From CAYGTS01 sp964352905 (GTDB taxonomy: Bacteria; Pseudomonadota; Gammaproteobacteria; JAHCLG01), in NCBI GenBank assembly GCA_964352905.1, contig CAYGTS010000013.1, positions 1 to 31,119 of the forward strand: DNA of 31,119 nt, given 5' to 3'. The notes beneath the pieces are model-generated. The model was given only the letters and a program-made list of their open reading frames with translations, ran no database searches and was not told where the DNA came from. Of the stretch, positions 6,923 through 15,513 are shown one piece after another. Position numbers and translations under genes: made by a program. Position 1 is the first letter of the stretch; each line of letters begins with the position of its first letter.

Positions 6923-9116
6923 GAAAGTCACGTTGGTTGGGAATCCCAATTGCGGTAAAACAGCATTAATTAATGCCTTAACGGGTTCACGTTTAAAAGT
7001 GGGTAATTGGCCAGGTGTGACGGTTGAAAAGAAAAGTGGCTTGCTAAAAGTTAAAAATAAAGAAATCGAGCTGGTAGATTTACCTGGTGTTTATTCTCTA
7101 ACAACGCCAAACCCATCATTAGATGAGCAAATCACTCATGATTATATTTTAAAAGAAGATCCCGGTTTAATTATCAATGTGATCGATGCTACCAACTTTG
7201 AACGCAGTTGTTATTTAACTTCACAGTTACTCGATCTGAATAACCCAATGATTGTTGTCATTAGTATGCTTGATGTTGCCAATCGGCAACGCATTAATAT
7301 TGATACAAAAGCGATCGCTAGGAAATTAAATTGTCCTGTAATTGCCGTTTCTGCAACCAAATCAATTGGCATTACCGAATTAACTGAATTAATTAGTGAG
7401 ATGCAGCGTTTTCAAAAAATCGCATTGCATCAATTAACCTATCCTATGGAAATTAGGTATGCGATTAAAGCGTTGCAAAAGCAACAACCACAATTAAAAG
7501 CCTTTGCCTGCTTGCAACAATTAGAGCAAAACACCTTGGCTAACAATATTGAAGATGCCGATATTCTAATTGCCGATACACGTTACGAATTCGCTTACGA
7601 AATGAATCAGTCTTTCGTTAAAAAAAATGCTACCGCCCAAAAAAATATCACTAAAAATATTGATCGTTTTGTGTTAAATCGCCTGTTAGGCATTCCACTT
7701 TTTCTTGGTATCATGTATTTAATGTTTTTATTTGCGATTAACATTGGCGGCGCGTTTCAAGATTTTTTTGATATCACTAGCGATACAATTTTTGTACAAG
7801 GTTTGGCACATGCATTACAAGCATTACAAGCGCCAAATTGGTTAACCGCCATCCTGGCCAGCGGCTTAGGCCGGGGGCTAAATACCACTGTCACATTTAT
7901 TCCCGTGATTGGCGCCATGTTTTTATTTTTAGCATTTCTTGAAGAATCAGGTTACATGGCGCGCGCTGCGTTTGTTATGGATCGTTTAATGCGTGCGGTG
8001 GGTTTACCAGGCAAATCTTTTGTGCCAATGATTGTTGGCTTTGGCTGCAACGTGCCAGCAATTATGGCAGCACGCACGTTAGAAAATCGCCGTGATCGCA
8101 TTTTAACGATTATCATGAGTCCTTTTATGTCATGTGGCGCAAGACTTGCGATTTTTGCAGTGTTTACCGCTGCATTTTTCCCACATGGCGGGCAAAATAT
8201 CGTATTTGCGTTATATATTATTGGCATTTTAATGGCAGTATTAACCGGATTGCTTTTACGCAAAACGATTTTGCAAGGTAACCCCGCGCCTTTTATCATG
8301 GAATTACCCGCTTATCGTTTACCCACCTGCCGCTCAGTTCTTAGCCAAGCGTGGCTACGCTTAAAACGTTTCATTAGCAAGGCGGGCCGTTTTATCATTC
8401 CTATTTGTATTTTAATCGGCGCATTAAATGCGATAACGATTAATGGCAACTTTATTAGCGGTGATGCAAATCAAACTTCATTACTTTCTGCCTTAGGGCG
8501 TTTGCTAACACCCATTTTTGCACCAATGGGCTTGCATCAAGATAACTGGCCGGCAACCGTGGGTTTATTAACCGGCACTTTGGCCAAAGAAGTAGTGATT
8601 GCCACCTTAAATACGCTTTATACACAAGTAGGACATTTAAGTGCGCTTGCGCACAGTCATTTTCATTTTTGGGGAAATTTACGCGATGCAGTGATGTCGA
8701 TCCCCGAAAATCTTAAAGCCCTGCCCCAAGCTTTTAGCAATCCTATTTTAGCCAGCGCCCCCGCGCAAGCGGTTAACCAAGGTGTTTACGGGGTGATGTA
8801 TCAACGCTTCGCCGGCCAAGCCAGTGCTTTTGCCTATTTATTATTTGTATTATTATACGTACCCTGCGTTTCAACCACCGCGGTCATGGCGCGCGAATTA
8901 AATAAAACCTGGGCATTATTTTCAGTATTGTGGTCACTCGGCTTAGCTTATGCGGCGGCAACCGTGTTTTATCAACTAGCCACCTTTAGCGCGCACCCAC
9001 GTTATAGCTTAGCTTGCATCATGGTTATAATGAGTGTTTTTGCGCTAACGATCTTCGTGTTACGCAGCTATGCGCAAGGCCTAACAAAGGCTAAATCTGT
9101 TGTGGGAGTTGTATAA
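6903..9116 (+). CDS. feoB: Ferrous iron transporter FeoB
   Basis: The inner-membrane iron(II) permease with an N-terminal GTPase-like domain. The 737 residues (735 if the GTG at 6909 is used; no ATG is available) carry G1 at residues 13-20 (GNPNCGKT), G3 DLPG at 59-62 and G5 SATK at 150-153. The helical GDI-like segment follows to about 255, then two Gate repeats with several membrane helices, including GCNVPAIMAARTLE, SPFMSCGARLAIF and VPCVSTTAVMARE. The G4 motif, normally NxxD, reads SMLD at 121-124, so the guanine-specifying Asn is Ser. It overlaps feoA, and its stop shares one base with the feoC start (TAATG). Confidence 0.97.
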   Translation: MIVIYYRKVTLVGNPNCGKTALINALTGSRLKVGNWPGVTVEKKSGLLKVKNKEIELVDLPGVYSLTTPNPSLDEQITHDYILKEDPGLIINVIDATNFERSCYLTSQLLDLNNPMIVVISMLDVANRQRINIDTKAIARKLNCPVIAVSATKSIGITELTELISEMQRFQKIALHQLTYPMEIRYAIKALQKQQPQLKAFACLQQLEQNTLANNIEDADILIADTRYEFAYEMNQSFVKKNATAQKNITKNIDRFVLNRLLGIPLFLGIMYLMFLFAINIGGAFQDFFDITSDTIFVQGLAHALQALQAPNWLTAILASGLGRGLNTTVTFIPVIGAMFLFLAFLEESGYMARAAFVMDRLMRAVGLPGKSFVPMIVGFGCNVPAIMAARTLENRRDRILTIIMSPFMSCGARLAIFAVFTAAFFPHGGQNIVFALYIIGILMAVLTGLLLRKTILQGNPAPFIMELPAYRLPTCRSVLSQAWLRLKRFISKAGRFIIPICILIGALNAITINGNFISGDANQTSLLSALGRLLTPIFAPMGLHQDNWPATVGLLTGTLAKEVVIATLNTLYTQVGHLSALAHSHFHFWGNLRDAVMSIPENLKALPQAFSNPILASAPAQAVNQGVYGVMYQRFAGQASAFAYLLFVLLYVPCVSTTAVMARELNKTWALFSVLWSLGLAYAAATVFYQLATFSAHPRYSLACIMVIMSVFALTIFVLRSYAQGLTKAKSVVGVV

Positions 9117-9349
9117 TGCGTTTACTTGAATTAAAACAATTCTTAGTCTCACACAAAAGCGTTAGCATGCTGCAACTGTGCCAACGTTTTAACAGCGATG
9201 CTGCGGTTATGCGTGACATGCTGCAACACTTCATCAACAAAGGAAACATTAGTTGCTGTAAAGCCAATAATGCTTGCGGCACCCAATGTGTTAAATGTAA
9301 CCCGCTGCTCACTGAAGTTTATCAGTGGGTGGGTGATCGCGGTTATTAA
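9116..9349 (+). CDS. feoC: FeoC, small winged-helix Fe-S protein
   Basis: The third gene of the feo operon, 77 residues. An N-terminal winged-helix part (LLELKQFLVSHKSVSMLQLCQRF ... MLQHFINKGNI) is followed by a cysteine cluster with Cys47, Cys48, Cys54, Cys58 and Cys61. That arrangement fits the flexible wing that binds an iron-sulfur cluster in gammaproteobacterial FeoC, which stabilises FeoB or senses iron and oxygen. It is translationally coupled to feoB by a one-base overlap. FeoC is found mainly in gammaproteobacteria, which supports the taxonomic reading. The overlapping open frame at 9198-9476 is a shadow. Confidence 0.88.
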   Translation: MRLLELKQFLVSHKSVSMLQLCQRFNSDAAVMRDMLQHFINKGNISCCKANNACGTQCVKCNPLLTEVYQWVGDRGY

Positions 9350-9403
9350 TCAAGAGTGTAAAGCTTTTAAAAATCAAAAAGTTAACCTACTTTGTGTTTA
9401 TTG

Positions 9404-9463
9404 CACCATACTTTCCGCACCCACCTTTATGGTGTATACTCTATGTAACGTACTTTATGGTGT
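9404..9463 (+). repeat. Short repeat sites upstream of the ATPase gene
   Basis: CTTTATGGTGT occurs twice in direct orientation (9425-9435 and 9453-9463, 28 bases apart). The inverted half-site CACCATA at 9404-9410 forms a 31-base dyad with TATGGTG at 9428-9434. A -10-like TATACT (9435-9440) sits between the two direct copies. The last copy ends five bases before the ATG at 9469. The placement suggests operator sites for the ATPase gene. Confidence 0.6.
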
Positions 9464-9468
9464 GAATT

Positions 9469-10587
9469 ATGAGTAAAGTTTTTTTTACAACCAAAGTGGC
9501 TACCCATAATAGCTTTTGCAATCGCGAGCAAGAAAGGAAAGCGCTGCATAACAGCATTAAGAAAAATCAGCATAGTGTTGTGGTAGCGCCTAGGCGTTAT
9601 GGCAAAACAAGTTTAATAGAATACACCTTAAGGCAAGAAGGTCATCTTTATGCCAGAGTAGATTTATTTTGCGTTGTTTATGAAGAAGACATTTGTAAAA
9701 AAATAGCCAAAGGCATTTCAAAGCTTGTGCGTGAAATGCTTTCCTTTTCAGAGCAAGCTGTTCGTTTATTAGAGCAATGTTTCAAAATGGCATCGATTGC
9801 TATTAAAGCAGGTTCATTTGAAATTAATGTTGAATTTGAGAAAATCCATGATCCCATTGCACACTTAGAAGATTTGCTTGAAGGTATTGAAAAGCTGGCC
9901 AAGAAAAAAAATAAACCCCTCGTCCTTTTTTTTGATGAATTCCAAGATGTTTTAAAAGCAGATGAGAGCAACAAAATTCAAGCAGCAATACGTGCTGTTG
10001 CACAACATTCTAATTATGTCACCTATATTTTTTCTGGCAGCTCGCGCATGATGCTTAATAAGATTTTTGATGACAAAAATCAACCACTATACATGCTGTG
10101 CAATAAAATCATGTTAGACAGAATTAATGCGGATCACTTCTACCAACACATTAAACAAGCAGCGCAAAAACGTTGGAAGCGTGTCTTAAGTGAAGATATC
10201 ATACAAACAATCTTAACGTTAACCGAAAGCCACCCCTATTACGTAAACTTACTCTGCGATAAATTGTGGGATCTTCCTAGTGTGCCAACCTTAGAAACGA
10301 TCAAGCAATGCTGGGATGACGCATTATTTGAAAACAAAGGTAAGATAGTTGCGGATCTCACACCACTGAATACCAATCGCACCAAAGTGATCACCGTGAT
10401 TGCTTTGTTAAATGTCGTTAACCAACCCAACAGCAGGTTATTTTTAGAGAAAGTAAAGCTACCCTTATCCAGCACGCAAACAACGATTAAATATTTACTC
10501 GATTACGATTACCTTTATGAAACACCCGCAGGCATTGCCCTAACCGATCCGCTAATGAAGAAGTTTATTGTGGAGCGATTTAGTTAA
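9469..10587 (+). CDS. ATPase_2-type (archaeal-like) P-loop ATPase
   Basis: A 372-residue stand-alone NTPase of the STAND-related ATPase_2 group. It has FxNREQE at the start, Walker A at residues 40-48 (APRRYGKTS), Walker B at 151-157 (LVLFFDE, followed by FQD), a sensor FSGSSRMM at 188-195 and the family stretch NQPLYMLC near 205. The last 100 residues look like a winged-helix domain (NVVNQPNSRLFLEKVKLPLSSTQTTIKYLLDYDYLYE). The biological role of these orphan ATPases is not known. There is no strong Shine-Dalgarno (GGTG only), and short repeats overlap the presumed promoter. A related decayed copy lies at 19188-19331. It is not obviously in an operon with feoC, 120 bases upstream. Confidence 0.85.
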   Translation: MSKVFFTTKVATHNSFCNREQERKALHNSIKKNQHSVVVAPRRYGKTSLIEYTLRQEGHLYARVDLFCVVYEEDICKKIAKGISKLVREMLSFSEQAVRLLEQCFKMASIAIKAGSFEINVEFEKIHDPIAHLEDLLEGIEKLAKKKNKPLVLFFDEFQDVLKADESNKIQAAIRAVAQHSNYVTYIFSGSSRMMLNKIFDDKNQPLYMLCNKIMLDRINADHFYQHIKQAAQKRWKRVLSEDIIQTILTLTESHPYYVNLLCDKLWDLPSVPTLETIKQCWDDALFENKGKIVADLTPLNTNRTKVITVIALLNVVNQPNSRLFLEKVKLPLSSTQTTIKYLLDYDYLYETPAGIALTDPLMKKFIVERFS

Positions 10588-10682
10588 ATAAGCACTTTTG
10601 CAGCAGCTATTTTGCATGTACAAAGAATGATTTTGTTTAAAAATTATTCAAAATTTTTTAACTCTGTGAAAAAATAGATTTT

Positions 10683-10710
10683 TTGTGAAAAAAATGTTCG
10701 CTTTTATACT
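10683..10710 (+). promoter_or_regulatory. Putative promoter of the four-repeat protein gene
   Basis: TTGTGA (10683-10688) and TATACT (10705-10710) are 16 bases apart, in an AT-rich gap and about 85 bases upstream of the ATG at 10797. The gap 10588-10796 holds no gene; apart from this promoter it contains only AT-rich inverted and direct A/T runs. Confidence 0.45.
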
Positions 10711-10796
10711 TAGTTTAAGTACAATCAACAAATTATTATTTTAATGAATCACACTATCTTAAAAATTATTATTATAAGTAACTGAGGGTAAACACA

Positions 10797-12125
10797 ATGT
10801 TTTCGAAATGGCGGCCGAAAAATCACCGCAAAAATTTATATGCTTTAATACAGCAAATTTTTAATTTACTTTCTTGCAACGTGAATGTTAAAGCTTTAGA
10901 AAGCTACCTGTATCTAGATAAAAAGAGTGGTTTTAAAGAAGAAGATTTTTACTCAAAATTGGCAGATGATTTCCTTAAAATAATCTTCCAGGAAATAGAT
11001 ACAATTGCTCAGTCGCAAGAGTGGCAGGATGGTTTTACTTTAAATAAATTTTTTCAAAAGTTAGAGAATCTTAGCAATACAGCAGAAATTACCTTCCTTA
11101 AAAAAGCGGTTAGTGAACAGTATTATTATAACTTAGGGAAAAGCCAAGAATTTTTACTTAAAAAAGAGCTAATAGTTGTAATTTATGGTAGTGATGTAGA
11201 TATTGAGAGCTTAAAGATCTATAGCTTTCTACAAGAAAAAAATTTTAATGATTATGACTTTTATGAAATATTAGCAAAAGAATTTTTGGCAAAAAACAAT
11301 AAGAGCGATGCAAAAGCTGTTGCTACAACCCTACAATCCCTTGAAAGCAATCATCCTAAAATCTCTGCAGAAATTAGCTCGCTCAAAGCTGCTGTGGCGC
11401 GCGAAATTCCATTAGTTTTAAACAGCTTACCTGAAGAGGCAAAGGCTAAATTTACAAAAATGAATGAATGCCAAGTTTTTGTAACTAATGTATTTGAAAA
11501 TATATTAGATCAGAAGGGTATTAAAAATTTAGCAAGTTATAAAGCACTAGTTGATATTAAGCATCTTAATTGGCATAACTTTTACGAAGTTCTCGCACAA
11601 GACCTTCTTAATGCAATTTATAATCTTGAAAATGATGGCGGCAATATTCCAGTTGCAAAGGTAAAAGGCCATTTTGAAAGTTTAGAGAAAAAATGTCCTG
11701 AAAGGACAGCAGAAATTAGCATGCTTAAAGCTGCAGTGGCAGATCAATTCCGTGACTATCGTGAAAGCATGTCTGAAAGTGAGCAATTAAGACTTACAAG
11801 GCATAAAAAATATATACTAGTAACGACAGTTTTTAAGGATCTATCTAGTGATAAAAAGAGTTATAAAATGTTAGCGCAACCCAATCTAGGTCCTTATTCC
11901 CGAGAGTTTTATAAAGAATTGTGCCAAGATTATATTAGCCAAGATGATATTAAAAAAGCACCTTCTACGCTTAGTAGTAAAGTGGATAAGCTTTTTGCGT
12001 GCTTAGAAAAGCAATGCCCTGAGATTATTTCAGAAATTACTGCGTTTAAAACTACGATGATGGAACAAGATCGGTCATATTGTAAGCATGTAAACCGTGA
12101 AAGAAATACGCGTATGAGAAAATAG
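10797..12125 (+). CDS. Orphan protein of four tandem ~105-residue repeats
   Basis: I do not recognise this 442-residue protein. It consists of four degenerate tandem units, each predicted to be helical. One anchor motif is DFYSKLADDFL (50-60), DFYEILAKEFL (154-164), NFYEVLAQDLL (261-271) and EFYKELCQDYI (370-380). A second anchor about 45 residues later is AEITFLKKAV (96-105), AEISSLKAAV (191-200), AEISMLKAAV (305-314) and SEITAFKTTM (412-421). There is no signal peptide or membrane segment. The tail is basic (NRERNTRMRK). The gene is visibly more AT-rich than the atp genes. GAGGG precedes the ATG at 10797 and a likely promoter lies upstream. Lineage-specific; a secreted effector or structural role is a guess. 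Confidence 0.75.
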   Translation: MFSKWRPKNHRKNLYALIQQIFNLLSCNVNVKALESYLYLDKKSGFKEEDFYSKLADDFLKIIFQEIDTIAQSQEWQDGFTLNKFFQKLENLSNTAEITFLKKAVSEQYYYNLGKSQEFLLKKELIVVIYGSDVDIESLKIYSFLQEKNFNDYDFYEILAKEFLAKNNKSDAKAVATTLQSLESNHPKISAEISSLKAAVAREIPLVLNSLPEEAKAKFTKMNECQVFVTNVFENILDQKGIKNLASYKALVDIKHLNWHNFYEVLAQDLLNAIYNLENDGGNIPVAKVKGHFESLEKKCPERTAEISMLKAAVADQFRDYRESMSESEQLRLTRHKKYILVTTVFKDLSSDKKSYKMLAQPNLGPYSREFYKELCQDYISQDDIKKAPSTLSSKVDKLFACLEKQCPEIISEITAFKTTMMEQDRSYCKHVNRERNTRMRK

Positions 12126-12443
12126 AATTTCCAAAAGGGTGCGGTAATCATTCCATGAGTTAATATTTTACACTGGCTTTAGTTGGCTTTTTGCTTTGTT
12201 CTGCTTAATTTAAAAGCAAAAAACTATTACTTTAAAATAAGTAAGGTTTGTTCATTAACTTAATCTACTGTTATACCTTTTAGAATATAAATATAGATAA
12301 TTTTATCCTAGTAGGCCAATAATATATTTTATTTTTCCTTTTAATTCAGTATACTTGCATGTTGTTGCGGAAATTAAGTAACATACATAAGTAATGAGAA
12401 ATCATTATAAAACTATACGAATAAGAAAAAGGAGATAATAAGA
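12126..12443. other. AT-rich gap between the two orphan genes
   Basis: No gene is seen in these 318 bases. An A/T-rich inverted repeat (TTTTTGCTTT at 12188-12197, AAAGCAAAAA at 12213-12222) could be a weak terminator for the upstream gene. A -10-like TATACT at 12350-12355 lies about 90 bases before the next ATG but has no convincing -35. Confidence 0.4.
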
Positions 12444-14153
12444 ATGTATTCACCAGTTCACGGAACAATACCACCTGGGAGTTTACCTCCAGCATTAGCT
12501 GATAGTAGTACAGAGTTTCATGATCAAGATATAGTGTTAAGCCGATCTAAAGAACGTGTTATGATAGGATGTTTTGATTCATTAGATAAACTTACGCAAA
12601 ATTTACAATTAGCAACGGAGGAATGTTTTATTATTGCTTTTTATGTGGGTGAAGACAAGCTTAACATAGAAAAGAGCGATGCAAATTATCAAATAATTGA
12701 ACGTTCAGATACAACCAGATACACAATATTAACTCCAACTTTAACTCCGTTAATGCAAGTAGGAGTTTTATATTTACCAGGGCAACAAGATGCTGCGATA
12801 CAAGGATTTTATCTTTATCGTCATTTCTCTTCTTTATATTCACCAAAGCAGAATTTTTCTTGCAAAGCATTTATATTTGCAGAACATGAAAATCCTTGTT
12901 TATGCCCAATTCTAGCCCAAGTAAAAGAACCAGTAAGCGAAGTGATAGAACGAAAAAGAACATTATTTAAATTAGTTTGTACTTTAATAAAGCTAACTCA
13001 GGATAAAGGACAAAAGCTATTAAAAGATTTAAAATTACCAGGTGAAGATGGTTATAATAAGAATGTTCATGAACTTTTTTATAATGCCTGTGCAAAGCTA
13101 ATAATCTCACATTATAGATCTACAAGTAAAATATCCTTTTTCGGAACAAACAATAAACTATTCGCTGCTATTCATGCGTTTTTCAGCAAGCTTAAACAAG
13201 AAAAAGCCAACTCTAAAGATGTTGCAGATTTAAAGGCGGCAATTATGCTGCGACTGAAAGGATATGAAGCGTATTGTGATAACATTGAAAGTAATGAGCG
13301 TAAAAAAACAATGATTGCTGATTTAAGGAGATTTGTTGATTATGTGCGCAGCCACTTATCCGAACAAGAAAGATCTGGCAAGGAAAAATTTATTGAATCC
13401 TTAAACAAGATTATTACAAACTTTGAGAAAAATACTAAGGATAAAAACATTTATGCCTTTAAAGAGATCTTTAAAGATGAATGTTATAAGTTTATTTCTG
13501 ATCATATTTTAAGGCGCTATTCTAACGATAATGGAAAAACAAGTTGGTTAAATGATTTTATTGCTGGAGCCGAAGTTATGGCAGCCGCAAACTATTTTCC
13601 CACTCATCTTATTAATGCCCTTAAGGCAGATTTTTGTAAAGCATTCCATCTTAATGTAAAGCGTAGTGCTGAAAACGTATTTGATACTGAAAAAAATGTT
13701 GTTAAAGATCATCTTAATAAATACTTTGGGATTAATCTTGAAAATAATTCCTTTGAAAATTACGCAAATCAAATAATCAATTTTTTATCACAACAGGCAA
13801 TTACTTTGGAACAACAAAAAAGAACACTAGCATTAATGTTTGAAGGTTTAAGGACATTAGCCAATAATCAAAATTCTAATCTAACTCATTATGCTGTTTC
13901 GCGATTGCAAGTTGTTGTTAATGCTAAGTGGCAAAAACATGCTCTTGAACTGCAACAGCCACAAGAAGATGAAGATGAATATGGATTAGAGACAACCACA
14001 GCTAGCCCAACCAGAACTCCTCGTTCTCCCACACTATTGTCGCGTCGTAATAGTTGTTATTATGAAAGTACTCTAGAAGAACCAGAAGAAACAAAAGAAC
14101 CAGAAAAACCAGGGGAAAAAAGAATAGAAAGAGCAAGAGCTTTTAGCCAGTAA
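12444..14153 (+). CDS. Orphan 569-residue protein with acidic C-terminal tail
   Basis: Not recognised. The N-terminal 150 residues look mixed alpha/beta (ECFIIAFYVGEDKLNI, TPLMQVGVLYLPGQQDAAIQGFYLYRHF). Residues 160-510 are mostly helical, rich in K and E. A stretch DVADLKAAIMLRLKGYEAY recalls the LKAAV anchor of the neighbouring four-repeat protein. The last 60 residues are disordered: a Thr/Pro/Ser/Arg segment (TASPTRTPRSPTLLSRR), then an acidic block EEPEETKEPEKPGEK (545-559), then RIERARAFSQ. Glu-rich C-termini are common in Dot/Icm type IV effectors, so this is an effector candidate by inference only. The start is secure: AAGGAG lies upstream of the ATG. There is no signal peptide or membrane helix. 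AT-rich like its neighbour. Confidence 0.75.
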   Translation: MYSPVHGTIPPGSLPPALADSSTEFHDQDIVLSRSKERVMIGCFDSLDKLTQNLQLATEECFIIAFYVGEDKLNIEKSDANYQIIERSDTTRYTILTPTLTPLMQVGVLYLPGQQDAAIQGFYLYRHFSSLYSPKQNFSCKAFIFAEHENPCLCPILAQVKEPVSEVIERKRTLFKLVCTLIKLTQDKGQKLLKDLKLPGEDGYNKNVHELFYNACAKLIISHYRSTSKISFFGTNNKLFAAIHAFFSKLKQEKANSKDVADLKAAIMLRLKGYEAYCDNIESNERKKTMIADLRRFVDYVRSHLSEQERSGKEKFIESLNKIITNFEKNTKDKNIYAFKEIFKDECYKFISDHILRRYSNDNGKTSWLNDFIAGAEVMAAANYFPTHLINALKADFCKAFHLNVKRSAENVFDTEKNVVKDHLNKYFGINLENNSFENYANQIINFLSQQAITLEQQKRTLALMFEGLRTLANNQNSNLTHYAVSRLQVVVNAKWQKHALELQQPQEDEDEYGLETTTASPTRTPRSPTLLSRRNSCYYESTLEEPEETKEPEKPGEKRIERARAFSQ

Positions 14154-14213
14154 CCCTAATAAGATAAAGTTTTGCACAAGTATATCCATTAAATAGAATA
14201 CACAGCTCGCGTG

Positions 14214-14300
14214 CGAGTTGTTGTAGCGCTTCGCTCTCAACGACGGCGATTTCCGTCATTGCGAACGCAGTGAAGCAATCCAGGGAGAGGATCTTCGGTC
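14214..14300. repeat. Family B dispersed repeat, partial copy
   Basis: GTCATTGCGAACGCAGTGAA followed by GCAATCCAGGGAGAGGATC (14255-14293) matches, in part on the opposite strand, the palindromic repeat between atpG and atpD (24807-24895). A small imperfect hairpin (AGCG-CTT-CGCT) lies just before it. It falls in the 227-base gap between the orphan gene and the convergent DUF4143 ATPase; nothing else is seen in that gap. Confidence 0.6.
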
Positions 14301-14380
14301 GTGAAAAACTTAGCAAAACGTGCTAATCGTGCCACTGGATTAAGAGCAATACCATAGTAATAAATATACTGGATTATTAG

Positions 14381-15511
14381 TTATAAATTAATTCCCACCA
14401 ACCACGGGATCAATGCGCGAATATTAACGCCATTCGGATAGGTTCTTTCGCGCGTTAAATTTTTAACTAATTGTAGCATTTTAATATCTGTAAAATATTT
14501 AGTAAAATGGTTAAAGGATTTACTTGGTTCCTCATCACTGGCTTTCACTTCAATGAGATATTTTGGCTGTTTATCAAGGCAAATCAAAAAATCAATTTCT
14601 TTACCATCTTTGGTTCTTACATAATGCAAATCAGTATCAACACCTGTGGTATCTTCAAGATAGTGTAATTCTTTTAATAAAGCACAAGCGACGATATTTT
14701 CTAGGCGTGCACCATGATTATTCTCAGCATAAGTATGATCATAAAAATAATATTTAGGTTCTTTAAGTAAAGCACGTGCTATATTTTTATGATAAGGTGT
14801 AACACGAAAAATAATATAAAGATTTTCTAATAATTGTAACCATCGTTTGATGGTGCTGGCATCACGTTCCAGATCACGTGCTAAATTAGCATAGGAAATA
14901 CTGCTGCCAACGTGTTCTTTTAATAATAAAACCAATGTTTCAATTGATTTAATATCTTTAACGCTATGTAAATCAATTAAATCTTGGCGTAAAATAATAT
15001 CAATATGCGTGCGCCGCCAACGACGATAATATATTGGATCGGCTTTTAAAAAAGGTTCTGGAAAACCGCTACAATGCCATAGCTGATCAAATAATTCTGC
15101 AGCACTTTGGTCATGAATAAAATGTGTAGCTTCTTTAAGATCAAGAGGATGCAAACGATATTGAAAATAGCGACCTGCTAACGAATCACCTACCTTTTTA
15201 TAGGTATCCAGTTTTGCGCTGCCGGTGACTAGTATTTGTGGGTGCGTGCCTTCACTATCATAAACGCCTTTTAACCAACGTTTCCAATTCTTCTGTTTGT
15301 GCAACTCATCAAAAATAATTAATTGCTTGTTACGATCCCAATTTTTTTGGCGTAAGGCAAGCCTATCTTCTGCTAGATCATAGCTAAAATAATCAAAACT
15401 TGTGGTTAATTGTTTAGCCAAGGTGGTTTTGCCGCATTGTCTTGGGCCTGTTAATAAAACAATTTTCGTAGCTAAGTCTTGGCGAATGTATTGTTCAAGC
15501 ATGCGTTTCAT
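14381..15511 (-). CDS. AAA_14/DUF4143 ATPase
   Basis: A 376-residue stand-alone ATPase. Walker A GPRQCGKT lies at residues 22-29, Walker B LIIFDE at 64-69 (followed by LHK), the sensor LVTGSAKLD at 94-102 and the family motif SLAGRYFQYRLHPLDL at 110-125. The C-terminal DUF4143 part contains a winged-helix-like segment (SYANLARDLERDASTIKRWLQLLENLYIIFRV). It ends in a PD-(D/E)xK-like nuclease fold: ARLENIVACALL, then GKEIDFLICLDKQPKYLIEVKAS. The family is common as solitary, frequently decayed genes; its role is unclear. No Shine-Dalgarno precedes the ATG at 15511: the first two bases upstream adjoin a 30-bp dyad. It is convergent with the 569-residue orphan gene. Confidence 0.88.
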   Translation of the reverse strand: MKRMLEQYIRQDLATKIVLLTGPRQCGKTTLAKQLTTSFDYFSYDLAEDRLALRQKNWDRNKQLIIFDELHKQKNWKRWLKGVYDSEGTHPQILVTGSAKLDTYKKVGDSLAGRYFQYRLHPLDLKEATHFIHDQSAAELFDQLWHCSGFPEPFLKADPIYYRRWRRTHIDIILRQDLIDLHSVKDIKSIETLVLLLKEHVGSSISYANLARDLERDASTIKRWLQLLENLYIIFRVTPYHKNIARALLKEPKYYFYDHTYAENNHGARLENIVACALLKELHYLEDTTGVDTDLHYVRTKDGKEIDFLICLDKQPKYLIEVKASDEEPSKSFNHFTKYFTDIKMLQLVKNLTRERTYPNGVNIRALIPWLVGINL

Positions 15512-15513
15512 AT

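Noticed and set aside
7952..8299. Minus-strand 115-residue frame inside feoB
   Set aside because: Low-complexity antisense shadow of strongly conserved FeoB membrane segments.
9198..9476. 92-residue frame overlapping feoC and the ATPase promoter
   Set aside because: Out of frame with feoC, no ribosome-binding site, and it crosses the repeat sites before the ATPase; the FeoC frame explains the region.
12160..12167. TTAATATT as a PmrA-type effector regulator site
   Set aside because: A single 8-base match in very AT-rich DNA, about 280 bases from the next start codon; expected by chance.
14160..14300. Possible tRNA or structured ncRNA in the GC-richer stretch after the 569-residue gene
   Set aside because: No cloverleaf or anticodon arm can be drawn; the stretch is explained by the family B repeat.
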